Positions 1 to 11,044 of a stretch of DNA of 64,000 nt are shown here, in pieces. This DNA comes from Rhodocyclales bacterium. GTDB taxonomy: Bacteria; Pseudomonadota; Gammaproteobacteria; Burkholderiales; Rhodocyclaceae. The notes under the pieces are model-generated. The model had not been told where the DNA came from. It worked only from the letters and a program-made list of their open reading frames with translations, and made no database searches. Positions within the stretch are counted from its first letter, which is position 1. The number at the start of each line of letters is the position of its first letter. Location of the stretch: assembly GCA_016235745.1 (NCBI GenBank), contig JACRJA010000012.1, forward strand, positions 1 through 64,000, written 5' to 3'. The position numbers were made by a program, and so were the translations under genes.

Positions 1-64
1 GCCGATTCTCAGGCGGCAACAGCTTGCGCAGGATCGCTTCTCGACGTTCTTCAGCGTACTTCAT
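1..64 (-). CDS. IS3-family transposase OrfA, N-terminal fragment
   Basis: Only the first 21 codons are present (MKYAEERREAILRKLLPPEN...), cut by the window edge. This N-terminus resembles the helix-turn-helix OrfA proteins of IS3-family elements. OrfA binds the element ends and is joined to OrfB by frameshifting in the family. The ATG at 62-64 is preceded on its own strand by an AGAAGGGG stretch that could serve as ribosome-binding site. The identification rests on a short stretch and is tentative at subgroup level. Confidence 0.55.
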   Translation of the reverse strand, partial: MKYAEERREAILRKLLPPENR

Positions 65-133
65 CGGAACCCCTTCTCTGCCCCTTGGTGGTTGAGGATT
101 CTAAACACAGTTCAGGTTCCAACTATTCTGACA
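1..133 (-). mobile_element. IS3-family element, 5' terminal part (runs off window)
   Basis: On the minus strand the sequence beginning TGTCAGAATAGTTGG reads as an insertion-sequence terminus followed, about 70 nt later, by the start of an OrfA-type reading frame. The TG start and the short leader before orfA are typical of IS3-family left ends. The terminus falls inside the coding sequence of the neighbouring IS1380-type transposase, so this element appears to have inserted into it. The outer boundary at 133 is approximate, because the other end and any target duplication lie outside the window. Confidence 0.6.
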
Positions 134-1174
134 CTGGGGGATGCGGTTCTCACAATCGGCACGTCCCCGGTACGTGCGCCAGACCTCCACCATAGGCAAC
201 TCCAGCGAGGTCACGAACGCCCCGTAACGCCAGCCCTGGATGTCCGGGTCATCGGCAAACAAGGACAGGGTCTTGCCCGGTGCCGTTTTGCGCTTGATCG
301 ACTGGCGCACCACGATCAAGCGCCGTTCGCTCGTCCAGCCCGCCGCCCGATAGCGCAGTTCGGTCAGTTCGAGCCCACTATCCAGAGCCCACCAGCCCCC
401 TGCCTGGTAGATCGCCCGCTGCAGGGGCTGCGTCAGCCGGGCAGCGATGATGTAGGGGATACACTTGCCTTCCAGGGCGGACAGGATGGCCTCATCGAAG
501 AAGCCGCTGTCGGCGCGTAGCAACCCCACGGCCTTGTCGCCCAGATGGTGCAGCGTCGATTCGAGGAACTGCAGCAAGTTGTTGGCGCTAGCCGTGTTGC
601 CCGGGCGCAGCCAGAAGTTGGCCACCATTCTGGCTTCGGCCACGAAGGCCAGCAGCGGGTGGTGACTGCCCCGCCCCTGGCGATTCGGGTTGTAGCCGCG
701 CGCTGCGCCTTCCTGCAGGCCGTTGCGGGTGATCACCGTGGAGTCCACGTCCAGCGTCACTTGCTTGAGTGCGCTGATCTTGCTGAAGAACCAGCGATAG
801 ACCTGGGCCTGCACCCTTTCGTTGGTGAGCATGTCGAAGCGGCCGAACAGTCGCATGATGGCCTTGTGCCCGGCTGCCCGGCTCCAACCGAACAGTCGCA
901 CCAGGGTGTTGTCCATGCGCACCGTCTCAGCATGTACGAAGCGGCAGGCGCCGCACCAGATTGAGACGATGAATTGCTCGATGAGTTGCAACGGCGCGTA
1001 GCCCCGGTTGGACTTCGGCTGAGGCAATTCCCAGCCCGCTACTGCTGCGCGAAACTCCATGCTGTCCAGCATGTGCTTGAACAGCGCCAGTCCTCCCCAG
1101 GCCGTCACTTCGCGGTTGCTGAAGTTGACCGTAAACCCGTCACCTTGCAGCACTGAGTCTGCCATGTCCTTCAC
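101..1174 (-). pseudogene. IS1380-type transposase, C-terminally truncated
   Basis: The product shows DDE-transposase features: a first Asp in LDVDSTVITRNG, a second in LLRADSGFFDEAI, and the late YRGRADCENRI motif that carries the catalytic Glu in this family. After NRI the reading frame runs into unrelated sequence (PQCQNSWNLNCV, then stop), which is the end of the adjacent IS3-type element. Family members are usually about 430-480 residues, so roughly 100 residues are missing from this 357-residue frame. It is very likely inactive. The start at 1174 was taken from the longest frame. Confidence 0.8.
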
Positions 1175-1318
1175 CTATCAAGATGATTTACAATGTCATT
1201 TTATAATGGTATCTATTAGAATCCGCGCCACAGCTCACCACGAAGCGGGGGCTCACGGTTTGCCCTCAACTTCCAAAAAATGACTAATGGACAATCTGGG
1301 TTTAAACAGCTTCTCAGA
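134..1318 (-). mobile_element. IS1380-like insertion sequence, interrupted remnant
   Basis: This is the body of an insertion sequence carrying a DDE transposase of the IS1380 type. Its 3' portion is lost where the IS3-type element begins. The other end probably lies near 1305-1318, where the minus strand reads CTGAGAAGCTGTTTAAAC about 130 nt upstream of the transposase start; this end assignment is a guess because the partner inverted repeat is not in the window. The stretch 1319-1461 beyond it has no gene that I can support. Confidence 0.5.
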
Positions 1319-1461
1319 TGCGAAGCTTTCTCAAAACCTGGGGTGGTTCAGGTGCGGCCCACAGCAGGCGGCGACGATCGGGCGCGTATGCAGTGGGCTG
1401 AGATCGAATCGGCAATTGAAGCGATGGGCAAACGCGGCGAGATATCGGGGGCCGCTATAGT

Positions 1462-2340
1462 TCAGGGTTCTTTGCCCTGCGCGATGGGCCGGCGTGCATC
1501 GGCGCACCATTCGCTCCACGAACCGGGATAGAGGCGGGAGCCGCAAAAGCCCGCCCATTCCATCGCCAGCAGGTTGTGGCAGGCGGTGACGCCCGAGCCG
1601 CATTGATGCACCACGTCCGATGGATCGTGGCCGGCGAGGAGCGCCGCGAACTCGGCGCGCAGTGCCTCGGGTGGGCGGAACCGGCCGTGTTCGCCGAGGT
1701 TGAGGCGGTAGAAGCGGTTGACGGCGCCGGGGATGTGCCCCGCGACCGGGTCGAGCGCCTCGTTCTCGCCGCGGTAGCGGTCGGGGCTGCGGGCGTCCAC
1801 GATGAGCAAGCGGCCGCTCCCGAGCTGGGCGAGGAGCTTTTCGGTGGTGACGGTGGGCATGCACGGCTCCTCGGGCGCGGCGGGGTAGCTGCATGGCGCA
1901 GCGTGCCGCACGCTGCGATCGAATGGCAGGTTGTCGCTGCGCCAGGCGTTCCAGCCGCCGTCGAGCACGGCCACGCGCCGATGTCCGATCCAGCGCAGCA
2001 TCCACCAGGCGCGCGCCGCGAACATCCCCCCATCGTCATCGTAGACGACGGCCAGGGTCTCGGGCGTGAGGCCGCACGCCCCTACGAAGCGGACGAAGTC
2101 GCCGTAAGATGGCAAGGGATGGCGTCCGTTGGTGCCGGTGCGCGGGCCGGAGAGGTCTTCGTCCAGATGCCAGAAGATCGCTCCGGGGATATGGTCTTGC
2201 GCCCAAGCCCGGCGCCCGAGCGCCGGATCGCTGAGGTCGTGCCGGCAGTCGATCACCCGCCAGGAAGGATCGTCCTGATGTTCGGCGAGCGTGCGGGTAG
2301 AGACGAGGGGGGTGAAGGATTCATGGGGTGTCGCGTTCAT
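1462..2340 (-). CDS. Sulfurtransferase with two rhodanese domains (SseA-like)
   Basis: The 292-residue protein has two rhodanese-like halves. The N-terminal half contains the non-catalytic signature DHIPGAIFWHLDEDLSG, and the C-terminal half carries the catalytic loop CGSGVTACHN, where the first Cys would form the persulfide. The CGSGVTA loop is that of thiosulfate / 3-mercaptopyruvate sulfurtransferases, which pass sulfane sulfur to thiols or cyanide. I chose the ATG at 2338-2340 (MNATPHES) over the longer frame because it fits the family length. It overlaps the upstream STAS-like gene by 20 nt, so the two are probably translationally coupled as the end of the regulator-kinase operon. Confidence 0.85.
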   Translation of the reverse strand: MNATPHESFTPLVSTRTLAEHQDDPSWRVIDCRHDLSDPALGRRAWAQDHIPGAIFWHLDEDLSGPRTGTNGRHPLPSYGDFVRFVGACGLTPETLAVVYDDDGGMFAARAWWMLRWIGHRRVAVLDGGWNAWRSDNLPFDRSVRHAAPCSYPAAPEEPCMPTVTTEKLLAQLGSGRLLIVDARSPDRYRGENEALDPVAGHIPGAVNRFYRLNLGEHGRFRPPEALRAEFAALLAGHDPSDVVHQCGSGVTACHNLLAMEWAGFCGSRLYPGSWSEWCADARRPIAQGKEP

Positions 2341-2689
2341 CTCGCCCTTCCTTGAGCCAGGAAAGCGCCTCTTCCTCGGAATCGAACACCTTGATTTCCG
2401 CCTCGAGAAAGAGGCTCTCGAACCAGGCGAGCAGGGCGAGCCAGTCGTCTTCAGCCACGATGGCGATGCGGCGGAAGTCGCTCGGATGCTGACGGGCGAA
2501 GCGGAATTCCTCCCATGCGGCATCGATCGTAAACCCCAGCATGCCGCGCAGGTCGAGCAAGACGTCTACCGGTCCTCCGACGCGGTTGCGGTACTCGACC
2601 GCGTCTTCGAATTCCTTGAAATCTTCGAGCGTGAATTCGCCGAATACGGCGGCGGAAATGAAGTCGTCGCGAACCTCGATGGTGATCAC
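2321..2689 (-). CDS. SpoIIAA/STAS-like small protein
   Basis: This 122-residue acidic protein begins at a GTG (MITIEVRDDFISAAVFGEF). The alternating strand-helix pattern, with VDVLLDLRGMLGFTIDAAW in the middle and RIAIVAEDDW later, resembles the SpoIIAA-like (STAS/SEC14) family. Members bind lipids or partner proteins, but most have no known function. It lies 38 nt after the kinase gene and overlaps the sulfurtransferase gene, so it is the third gene of a four-gene leftward operon. I cannot assign a specific role. Confidence 0.65.
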   Translation of the reverse strand: MITIEVRDDFISAAVFGEFTLEDFKEFEDAVEYRNRVGGPVDVLLDLRGMLGFTIDAAWEEFRFARQHPSDFRRIAIVAEDDWLALLAWFESLFLEAEIKVFDSEEEALSWLKEGRDERDTP

Positions 2690-2727
2690 GGCGGCGGGCT
2701 CCCTGCGGGCGGAAAGGTCGTTTCACA

Positions 2728-4086
2728 CTATAGCGACACTGTGCCGCCGCTGCAAGCCACGGGCGGCCGCAAAGGCAGGCGCAAGACCGCCCGCAGTCCA
2801 TGCGGTTGCGCCGCTTCCAGGGAGAGGCTGCCGTGCAGGGCGCGGGTGAGATTGGCGGCGATCGATAGCCCCAGGCCGGTGCCGCCGGTGTCGGGATTGC
2901 GCGAGGGTTCGAGCCGCACGAAGGGTTCGAGAACCGCCTCGCGCGCTTCGGGCGGAATGCCTGGGCCGTCGTCCTCGACGACGAACTCGCAGGATTGTGC
3001 CGCAACGGCCCGCAGCTGCAGTCTGGCCCGCGTCCCGTAGCGCAGGGCATTGTCGAGCAGGTTGGCGAGGATGCGCCCGAGCGCGGTCGGGTCGAGTCTG
3101 GCCGTCAGAGGGGATGCGGGCAAATCGGCCTCGATCTCGGCGCCGCCGTCGCGGTAGAGGTCGACGAGATCGGCGGTGAATTCGGTCAGGTCCACTTCCT
3201 GATATTCCAGGCGGGGCGTAAGGCTGCGCGCGTAGTCGAGGCTGAGCTCGATGAGGCGCTGCATGTCCGTGAGGTCGCGCTCGATGCCGGCGCGGGTCTC
3301 GTCCTCGGGCAGGGATTCCAGTCGCAGGCGGATGCGCGCCAGCGGCGTGCGCAGGTCGTGGGCGATGCCGGCGAGGAGGGCAGTGCGGGCGGTGAGCAGC
3401 CGCTCCAGCCGCTCCCGCAAGGCGTTGAGGGTGCGGGCGGTGAGCGCGACCTCGTAGGGGCCGTGCTCGGGAAGCGGAGCGGCCGGTGCCTGCGGCGTGG
3501 CGAAGGTCTCCAGAGCCTGGATGAGACGCTCGAGCGGCGCGGTGACGCGTCGTAAGGCCCAGAGGGCGATGATCCAGGTACCGAGCCCGGCGAGCGCGAG
3601 CGCCGTGATGATACGCCACGGCAGCCCCGGGGGGCGGCGCAGTGCCGCGGGCAGCATGGCGCTCAGGGGGCTGCCGTCGTCGAGGATGACGGTGAAGCCG
3701 TGCCGTACTCCGTCCTTGGTGTTGATCGCCCAAAAGGCGACGTCTTCTGGAGCAAGGAAATCGGCGAGCGCTTTGTGCCAGGCGGGCGGCAGGGGCAGGA
3801 GGCGGGCCTGCGGCGGCGGTGTGGCAGGCGCAACGAGCAAAGGGGCGAATTCCCAGCGCTGCGCCGCCTGCAGTCGCTCGCTCCAGGGCAGCGCTTCCAT
3901 CACCGCGACGGCGCGCGCGAGCGCATGGGCCGCGTCGCGCTGTACGCTCGCCTCGGCCGAGAGGCGGCTCTGATGGGCAAGCAATCCCAAGGTGAGGGCG
4001 AAGAGCGCGACGACGGCGGCGCTCACGACCCACGCGAGCCGGGTGCTCAGGCGCCGGCCGAAGGAGAGCAGGGGCAGCAGGCTCAT
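2728..4086 (-). CDS. EnvZ/RstB-type sensor histidine kinase
   Basis: This is a membrane two-component kinase of 452 residues. Residues ~15-37 form a first membrane helix, followed by a periplasmic sensor region of about 130 residues and a second helix near 165-185. A HAMP segment (RRVTAPLERLIQALE) follows, then the H-box GIAHDLRTPLARIRL with the predicted phospho-His at 243. The ATPase domain has N-box NLLDNALRYG and G-boxes DDGPGIPPEA and GGTGLGLSIA. All catalytic motifs are intact. Its start overlaps the stop of the response-regulator gene by 4 nt, so the pair is coupled. The signal is unknown; the divergent Spy-like gene suggests envelope stress. Confidence 0.88.
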   Translation of the reverse strand: MSLLPLLSFGRRLSTRLAWVVSAAVVALFALTLGLLAHQSRLSAEASVQRDAAHALARAVAVMEALPWSERLQAAQRWEFAPLLVAPATPPPQARLLPLPPAWHKALADFLAPEDVAFWAINTKDGVRHGFTVILDDGSPLSAMLPAALRRPPGLPWRIITALALAGLGTWIIALWALRRVTAPLERLIQALETFATPQAPAAPLPEHGPYEVALTARTLNALRERLERLLTARTALLAGIAHDLRTPLARIRLRLESLPEDETRAGIERDLTDMQRLIELSLDYARSLTPRLEYQEVDLTEFTADLVDLYRDGGAEIEADLPASPLTARLDPTALGRILANLLDNALRYGTRARLQLRAVAAQSCEFVVEDDGPGIPPEAREAVLEPFVRLEPSRNPDTGGTGLGLSIAANLTRALHGSLSLEAAQPHGLRAVLRLPLRPPVACSGGTVSL

Positions 4087-4811
4087 TCGATCGCTTCGAC
4101 GGGGGCGGCGAGCACGTACCCTTGGCTGCGCACCGAGCGGATGGCGCGCGGCGCCTGCGGGTCGACTTCGAGCTTGGCGCGCAGGCGGCTCACGGCGATG
4201 TCGATGGCGCGGTCGAACACGTCGGCGCTGCGCCCGCGGGTGGCGCGCATGAGGTAGTCGCGCGTGAGCACCTCGTTGGGATGCTGCACGAAGAGTGACA
4301 AGAGGGCGAACTCGCTGCCGGTGAGCGGCTGCATGGTGCCGTCGGGTAAGACGAGGGTGCGCGCCACCGCGTCGAACTCGACCGGGCCGATGCGCCAGCG
4401 GCGCGGCGCGAGTGAGGGCTGCGCACCGCTGCCGCGCGTGCGCCGCAGGATCGCCTTGATGCGCGCTTCCAGCTCGCGCGGCAAGAAAGGCTTGGTGAGG
4501 TAGTCGTCGGCACCCACTTCCAGGCCGAAGACACGGTCGAAGTCGTCGCTGCGCGCGGTGAGCATCAGCACCGGTACCGCCTGGGTGCGGGGGGTGGCCC
4601 GCAGCCGGCGCAGCACGCTGGGGCCATCTTCGCCGGGCAGCATCCAGTCGAGCACGATGAGATCGGGCAGGCGTTGCGCCAGCACCCCGTCGAGCGCCGC
4701 GGCATCGGCCAGCGCCTCGACCGAGAAGCCGCGCCGGCGCAGATCCTCGGCGAGCAGGCGGCGGAATTCGTGATCATCATCCACTAGGACGAGGTGATAA
4801 GGGGTTTCCAT
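4083..4811 (-). CDS. OmpR-family response regulator
   Basis: This 242-residue regulator has a receiver domain (acidic pocket VDDD, phospho-Asp in VLDWMLPGEDG, conserved Lys in DYLTKPF) and a C-terminal winged-helix domain (LTGSEFALLSLFVQHPNEVLTRDYL, ending in RSVRSQGYVLA). The winged-helix ending and sequence style resemble OmpR. I placed the start at the ATG at 4809-4811 (METPYHLVLVDDD) because upstream codons of the open frame do not fit a receiver domain. It is first in the operon with the EnvZ-type kinase. It probably controls its own operon and perhaps the divergent gene across the 182-nt intergenic region; I saw no clear operator there. Confidence 0.88.
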   Translation of the reverse strand: METPYHLVLVDDDHEFRRLLAEDLRRRGFSVEALADAAALDGVLAQRLPDLIVLDWMLPGEDGPSVLRRLRATPRTQAVPVLMLTARSDDFDRVFGLEVGADDYLTKPFLPRELEARIKAILRRTRGSGAQPSLAPRRWRIGPVEFDAVARTLVLPDGTMQPLTGSEFALLSLFVQHPNEVLTRDYLMRATRGRSADVFDRAIDIAVSRLRAKLEVDPQAPRAIRSVRSQGYVLAAPVEAIE

Positions 4812-4993
4812 CGGGACGTCCCAGATCCAGGAAATGTCGCTTCCATTATGACTCAGCCCCGGCGAAAGGAAAATGCGCGATCGTCGCCGACAACAAACGT
4901 TACACGCTGCAATGCTCGTGAAGCGCAAGGCAGCCGCATACGTGCTCTAATGAGGATGTCCGCAAAGGGACGCAACGCAATGAGGAGAAAACG

Positions 4994-5533
4994 ATGATGG
5001 ATACATGGATGACGAAGAAAGGCCGCTCCCGCGGCTGGCGGCATGGCCTCGTCGCCCTGGCGCTGGCCGGGGCAGCGGGTGCGGGATTCGCGCAGCAACC
5101 CCCCGGCCCCATGGGGCCCGCTCCGATGGGACCGGGCGCCGGACCCGCGGCGCGCCAGCAGATGACGCCGGAACAATGGCGCGAACGCATGCAGCAGCGC
5201 CACGAGGCCGAGGTGAAACGCGTCGAGGGCCTGCTGCACCTGCGCCCCGAGCAGCGCGCCGCCTGGGAGGAATTCGTTGCGGCCTGGGACAAGCACCGCG
5301 AGCAGTTCTTCTCCTATCGCTGGGACCAGGAGAATCAGCGCACCGTCACGGCCCTTGGGCGTCTGCAGCAGCGCGAAGAAGCGCTCACGGCGCATCTCGA
5401 GGCGGTGCGTGGTCTGCGCGAGGCGGTGCAGAAGTTCTACATCCAGCTCGACGACGCGCAGCGCGACGTGTTCGATCGCGAGTTCCTGCGCTGGGGTAAG
5501 GGGCCGAAAGGCGGCGGGCCGCGTCCCCGCTGA
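4994..5533 (+). CDS. Spy/CpxP-like periplasmic protein
   Basis: This 179-residue protein starts with a signal peptide (basic MTKKGRSRGWRHG, hydrophobic VALALAGAAGAGFAQ with probable cleavage after FAQ), then a Pro/Gly/Met-rich linker (PPGPMGPAPMGPG). The rest is a long charged helical region containing the LRPEQRAAWEEF segment typical of the LTXXQ/Spy group. Spy and CpxP are periplasmic chaperones or sensors of envelope stress. A strong GAGGAGAAAA ribosome site precedes ATG 4994, and a second ATG follows directly. The gene is divergent from the OmpR/EnvZ-type operon, which suggests regulation by it. The exact function is not shown by sequence. Confidence 0.65.
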   Translation: MMDTWMTKKGRSRGWRHGLVALALAGAAGAGFAQQPPGPMGPAPMGPGAGPAARQQMTPEQWRERMQQRHEAEVKRVEGLLHLRPEQRAAWEEFVAAWDKHREQFFSYRWDQENQRTVTALGRLQQREEALTAHLEAVRGLREAVQKFYIQLDDAQRDVFDREFLRWGKGPKGGGPRPR

Positions 5534-5547
5534 GCGGCTTTGCCGAG

Positions 5548-5596
5548 ACGATCGCGGCGCGTGATTGCCTGATCACGTCGTCGCGATCGTTTTTTT
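5548..5596 (+). terminator. Rho-independent terminator after spy-like gene
   Basis: A GC-rich inverted repeat has outer arms ACGATCGCG and CGCGATCGT and inner arms CGTGAT and ATCACG around a short loop. It is followed directly by a run of seven T residues. It lies 15 nt after the stop codon and separates this gene from ftsH. Confidence 0.85.
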
Positions 5597-5683
5597 CGAT
5601 CAGCTTTCCTCTTGGCGCACGGAACAAACGCCTCTAGAATGGCCTCTGAAGCAGCACGGGAAGTATTTTCAGGAGTCCGCCCC

Positions 5684-7605
<1,922 letters not shown>

Positions 7606-7606
<1 letters not shown>

Positions 7607-8439
7607 TGCGGTGGCTGCAGGCCGGGCGCTTTCGGCTCGATCTCTCCGCGCCGAAAGTGATGGGCATCGTCAACCTCACCGAGGATTCCTTTTCTGGCGA
7701 TGGTCTTGGCGCGCAGCGCGACCGCGCGCTGCGCCAGGCCGAAGCCTTCATCGCGGCGGGAGTCGATCTGCTCGATCTTGGGGCGGAATCGACGCGTCCC
7801 GGGGCCGAACAGGTCCCGGCCGAGCTCGAGCTCGAGCGCTTGCTGCCGGTGCTCGAAGCCCTGCGCGGGGCGCCAGTGCCGCTGTCGGTCGACACCATGA
7901 AGCCCGAGGTGATGCGTGAGGTATTACGCGCCGGGGCCGATCTCATCAACGACGTCAATGGGTTTCGCGCGCCCGGCGCCATCGAGGCGGTGGCCGGAAG
8001 CGGCTGCGCCCTGTGCGTCATGCACATGAAAGGCGAGCCGCGCACCATGCAGCACTCCCCCGTCTATGAAGACGTGGTTGCGGAGGTGGAAGCGTTTCTC
8101 GCGCAGCGCACGGCGGCGCTGTGCGCGGCAGGCGTGGCGCGTGAGCGCATCCTGTGGGATCCTGGTTTCGGCTTCGGCAAGACCCTGGAGCACAACGCGG
8201 CGCTTTTTCGCGCCCTGCCGCGGCTGGCGGCGCATCAGCCGCTGCTGGTCGGCGTGTCGCGCAAAACCATGATCGGGCAGATCACGGGCCGGCCCGTGGG
8301 CGAGCGGCTCGCTGGCAGCCTCGCGGCCGCCGTGCTCGCGTGGACGAACGGCGCGGCCATCGTGCGGGTGCACGACGTGGCGGCCACGGTCGATGCCCGC
8401 GCCATCCTGCGCGCGCTCGGGCCTTCAGGGCCAGTCTGA
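7606..8439 (+). CDS. folP: Dihydropteroate synthase
   Basis: FolP condenses 6-hydroxymethyl-7,8-dihydropterin pyrophosphate with p-aminobenzoate in folate synthesis. The 277-residue protein carries the family signatures MGIVNLTEDSFSGDG (pterin/PABA loop), DLGAESTRPGA, DTMKPEV, LINDVNG, CVMHMKG, and the C-terminal GVSRKTMIG and IVRVHDV. The sixth residue of the first signature is normally Pro (NxTPDSFSDGG); here it is Glu in NLTEDSFS, a mild deviation. The ATG shares one base with the ftsH stop codon, and glmM follows after 57 nt. This order is the standard ftsH-folP-glmM arrangement of proteobacteria. Confidence 0.95.
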
Positions 8440-8496
8440 GCCTTTCTCCCTGATTTCGTGCGACAATTCGCACCCTGCGCAGCATAGGGTGTAAGA

Positions 8497-9879
8497 ATGG
8501 GTCGTTATTTCGGTACGGATGGCATCCGCGCCCGCGTCGGCGAGCCGACGATGTCGCCGGATTTCATCTTGAAGTTGGGTCATGCCGCCGGGCGGGTGCT
8601 CGCGCGGCAAGGCGGCGGTGCCAAGCGCCCGGCGGTGCTCATCGGCAAGGATACGCGCATCTCCGGCTACATGATCGAGTCGGCGCTGGAAGCGGGCCTG
8701 TCGGCGGCCGGGGTCGACGTGGTGTTGTGCGGGCCGCTGCCCACGCCCGGCATGGCTTATCTCACCCGCGCCCTGCGGCTGGAAGCCGGCATCGTCGTGA
8801 GCGCCTCGCACAACCCCTATCCCGACAATGGCATCAAGTTTTTCGGCCCCGACGGCGAGAAGCTGCCCGATGCTCTGGAAGCCGAGATCGAGGCGGCGGT
8901 CGAGGCGCCGCTCGTCTGCCGCGAGGCGCACGAGCTGGGGCGGGCCCGGCGGCTGGACGATGCCGCCGGGCGCTACATCGAGTTCTGCAAGAGCACGTTC
9001 CCTTCGTCGATGTCGCTCGATGGGCTGCGGCTGGTGCTCGATTGCGCCCACGGCGCGGCCTATCAGGTGGCTCCGGCGGTGTTCCACGAACTGGGCGCCG
9101 AGGTGCTGGCGCTCGCCAATCAGCCCAACGGGTTCAACATCAACGAGGGCGTGGGGGCGACGCATCCCGAATACCTGCAGGCCATGGTGCGCACGCACGC
9201 GGCGGATCTGGGCATCGCGCTCGATGGCGACGGGGACCGGGTGATCATGGCCGATGCCGAGGGCCGTCTCTATGACGGCGACGCGCTGCTCTACGTGATC
9301 GTGCGCGATCGGGTGCGCTCCGGAGTATCCATCGACGGGGTGGTCGGCACGCTGATGTCGAACCTGGGGCTGGAGCACGCCCTGCAGCGGCTCGGCGTGA
9401 AACTCGTGCGCGCCAAGGTGGGCGATCGCTACGTCGCCGAAGCGCTGCGCGAGCGCGGCTGGACGTATGGCGGCGAGAATTCGGGGCACCTGCTGTGCCG
9501 CGAGGTCCATACCACGGGCGATGGCATCGTCAGCGCCCTGCAGGTGCTCGCCGCCTTGCGCCGCCGGGACGAGACTTTGGCGCAAGCCTGCGCGGATTTC
9601 GTGCGCTACCCTCAGGTCTTGCGCAACGTTCCGGTGCCTCGCGGCTACGACTGGCAGGTGCAGCCGGCGGTGGTGGAGGCTTGCCGCGCCGCCCAGGCCG
9701 ATCTTGCTCAGGAGGGGCGGATTTTGTTGCGGCCCTCCGGCACCGAGCCGCTGTTGCGCGTCATGGTGGAAGGGCGCGACGCCGCGACCGTGCAGCGCTG
9801 GGCCGCGACCCTCGCCGCCGCGGTCGAAGCCTCGCTGGCCGCGGAAAACACATCGATGTCATTGGGGGCCAACCCATGA
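8497..9879 (+). CDS. glmM: Phosphoglucosamine mutase
   Basis: GlmM interconverts glucosamine-6-phosphate and glucosamine-1-phosphate on the way to UDP-GlcNAc for peptidoglycan and LPS. The 460-residue protein starts with [16 protein letters not shown] and has the phosphoserine loop [16 protein letters not shown] (predicted phospho-Ser104), the metal loop [11 protein letters not shown], the sugar loop GGENSGHL and the phosphate-binding [15 protein letters not shown]. All are canonical. A short inverted repeat (CACCCT/AGGGTG, 8471-8491) lies just before the start codon and includes the only ribosome-site-like bases. The 3' end overlaps tpiA by 4 nt. Confidence 0.97.
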   Translation: MGRYFGTDGIRARVGEPTMSPDFILKLGHAAGRVLARQGGGAKRPAVLIGKDTRISGYMIESALEAGLSAAGVDVVLCGPLPTPGMAYLTRALRLEAGIVVSASHNPYPDNGIKFFGPDGEKLPDALEAEIEAAVEAPLVCREAHELGRARRLDDAAGRYIEFCKSTFPSSMSLDGLRLVLDCAHGAAYQVAPAVFHELGAEVLALANQPNGFNINEGVGATHPEYLQAMVRTHAADLGIALDGDGDRVIMADAEGRLYDGDALLYVIVRDRVRSGVSIDGVVGTLMSNLGLEHALQRLGVKLVRAKVGDRYVAEALRERGWTYGGENSGHLLCREVHTTGDGIVSALQVLAALRRRDETLAQACADFVRYPQVLRNVPVPRGYDWQVQPAVVEACRAAQADLAQEGRILLRPSGTEPLLRVMVEGRDAATVQRWAATLAAAVEASLAAENTSMSLGANP

Positions 9880-10637
9880 AGAAGATCGTGCTCGGCAACT
9901 GGAAGTCCCTCGGGGATACGGCCAGCAATGCCGTCTTGCTCGCCGCCCTCGTCGCCCATCCGCCGGCGGCCGGCGTCGAGGTCGGCGTCTGCGTTCCCTT
10001 TCCTTTTCTCGCCCAGGCGCGGGCGGTGCTGGAAGGTACGGCAATCGGCTGGGGGGCGCAGAACGTCAGCCCGTTTGGCGCCGGGGCCTACACGGGGGAG
10101 GTGCACGCCGGGATGCTGGCCGAATTTGGCTGTCGCTATGCCCTCGTGGGGCATTCGGAACGGCGTCAGCATTTCGCCGAGACGGACGAGCGGATTGCTG
10201 ATAAAATCGACCGTTTGTTGGCGGCAAACGTCCGGCCCGTGGTCTGCGTCGGCGAGACGCTCGCCGAGCGTGGGGCAGGCACTTGGCGCGAGACGCTCGG
10301 CCGGCAGGTGGCGGTGCTCGCTGCCCGGCTCGGTTCCGAGAAACTCTCCCGTGCCTGGTTCGCCTATGAGCCGGTCTGGGCGATCGGCACGGGACGCGTG
10401 GCCGCGCCGGCCGACATCGCCGAGGCGCATGCCTTCTTGCGTGAGCGGCTCATTGTGCTTGGGCTGCCGGCCGAAGAGGTCGTGATCCTCTATGGCGGCA
10501 GCGTCAAGGCGGACAACGCCCAAGGGGTTTTCGCCGTGCCGGGATGTGACGGAGCGCTCGTCGGGGCGGCGTCGCGCGCCGTCGAGGAATTCATCGCCAT
10601 CGTTGCGGCGGCCGGCGCCGCGCTGGCCAAGGATTGA
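9876..10637 (+). CDS. tpiA: Triosephosphate isomerase
   Basis: TpiA interconverts dihydroxyacetone phosphate and glyceraldehyde-3-phosphate. The 253-residue protein has the N-terminal [11 protein letters not shown] (Lys of the active site), [13 protein letters not shown] (electrophilic His), the catalytic-Glu motif [11 protein letters not shown], and the C-terminal [12 protein letters not shown] and GALVGAASR loops. In the usual NWKMN motif, Met is replaced here by Ser. The start codon overlaps the glmM stop codon (ATGA), indicating translational coupling. secG follows closely. Confidence 0.97.
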   Translation: MKKIVLGNWKSLGDTASNAVLLAALVAHPPAAGVEVGVCVPFPFLAQARAVLEGTAIGWGAQNVSPFGAGAYTGEVHAGMLAEFGCRYALVGHSERRQHFAETDERIADKIDRLLAANVRPVVCVGETLAERGAGTWRETLGRQVAVLAARLGSEKLSRAWFAYEPVWAIGTGRVAAPADIAEAHAFLRERLIVLGLPAEEVVILYGGSVKADNAQGVFAVPGCDGALVGAASRAVEEFIAIVAAAGAALAKD

Positions 10638-10648
10638 GGAAACGAATC

Positions 10649-10993
10649 GTGTCTGGACTCTGGTTTTCCGTCGTGTTGACGATCCACGTCATCATCGCCG
10701 TTGCGCTCATCGCGCTGGTGCTGGTACAGCGAGGCAAGGGGGCCGATGCAGGTGCGGCCTTTGGCGGAGGCTCTTCGGCAAGCCTCTTCGGCGCAAGCGG
10801 TGGCGCGAATTTCCTCAGCCGTTCCACGGCGGTGCTTGCCACGCTCTTCTTTCTCACGAGCTTGACGCTCACCTATCTCGCGAGCCACCGCCGCGTCGAA
10901 GGGCAGGAGAGCATCATGCAAAGCGCCCCCGTCGAGCCGGCGCCGCAGCCATCGACCCCCGCGCCTTCCCAGGCGCCCGCCGTGCCGCAGTAA
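10649..10993 (+). CDS. secG: Preprotein translocase subunit SecG
   Basis: SecG is the small auxiliary subunit of the SecYEG export channel. The 114-residue product has two membrane helices (residues ~3-23 and ~52-72) flanking the conserved cytoplasmic loop [25 protein letters not shown], and ends in a Pro/Ala-rich tail. I chose the GTG at 10649 because GAGGA lies 8 nt upstream and the protein then starts like other SecG sequences ([15 protein letters not shown]). The position between tpiA and tRNA-Leu is classical for betaproteobacteria. Confidence 0.93.
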   Translation: MSGLWFSVVLTIHVIIAVALIALVLVQRGKGADAGAAFGGGSSASLFGASGGANFLSRSTAVLATLFFLTSLTLTYLASHRRVEGQESIMQSAPVEPAPQPSTPAPSQAPAVPQ

Positions 10994-11001
10994 AAGAGCG
11001 C

Positions 11002-11029
11002 TTGCAAAAAAGCGGGCTTCCGCTATAAT
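11002..11029 (+). promoter_or_regulatory. Sigma-70 promoter of tRNA-Leu
   Basis: A -35 hexamer TTGCAA and a perfect -10 TATAAT are separated by 16 nt and lie 15 nt upstream of the mature tRNA. A GC-rich stretch (CGCG) follows the -10 box, as expected for stable-RNA promoters. Confidence 0.8.
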
Positions 11030-11044
11030 TCGCGAACTACGCAA

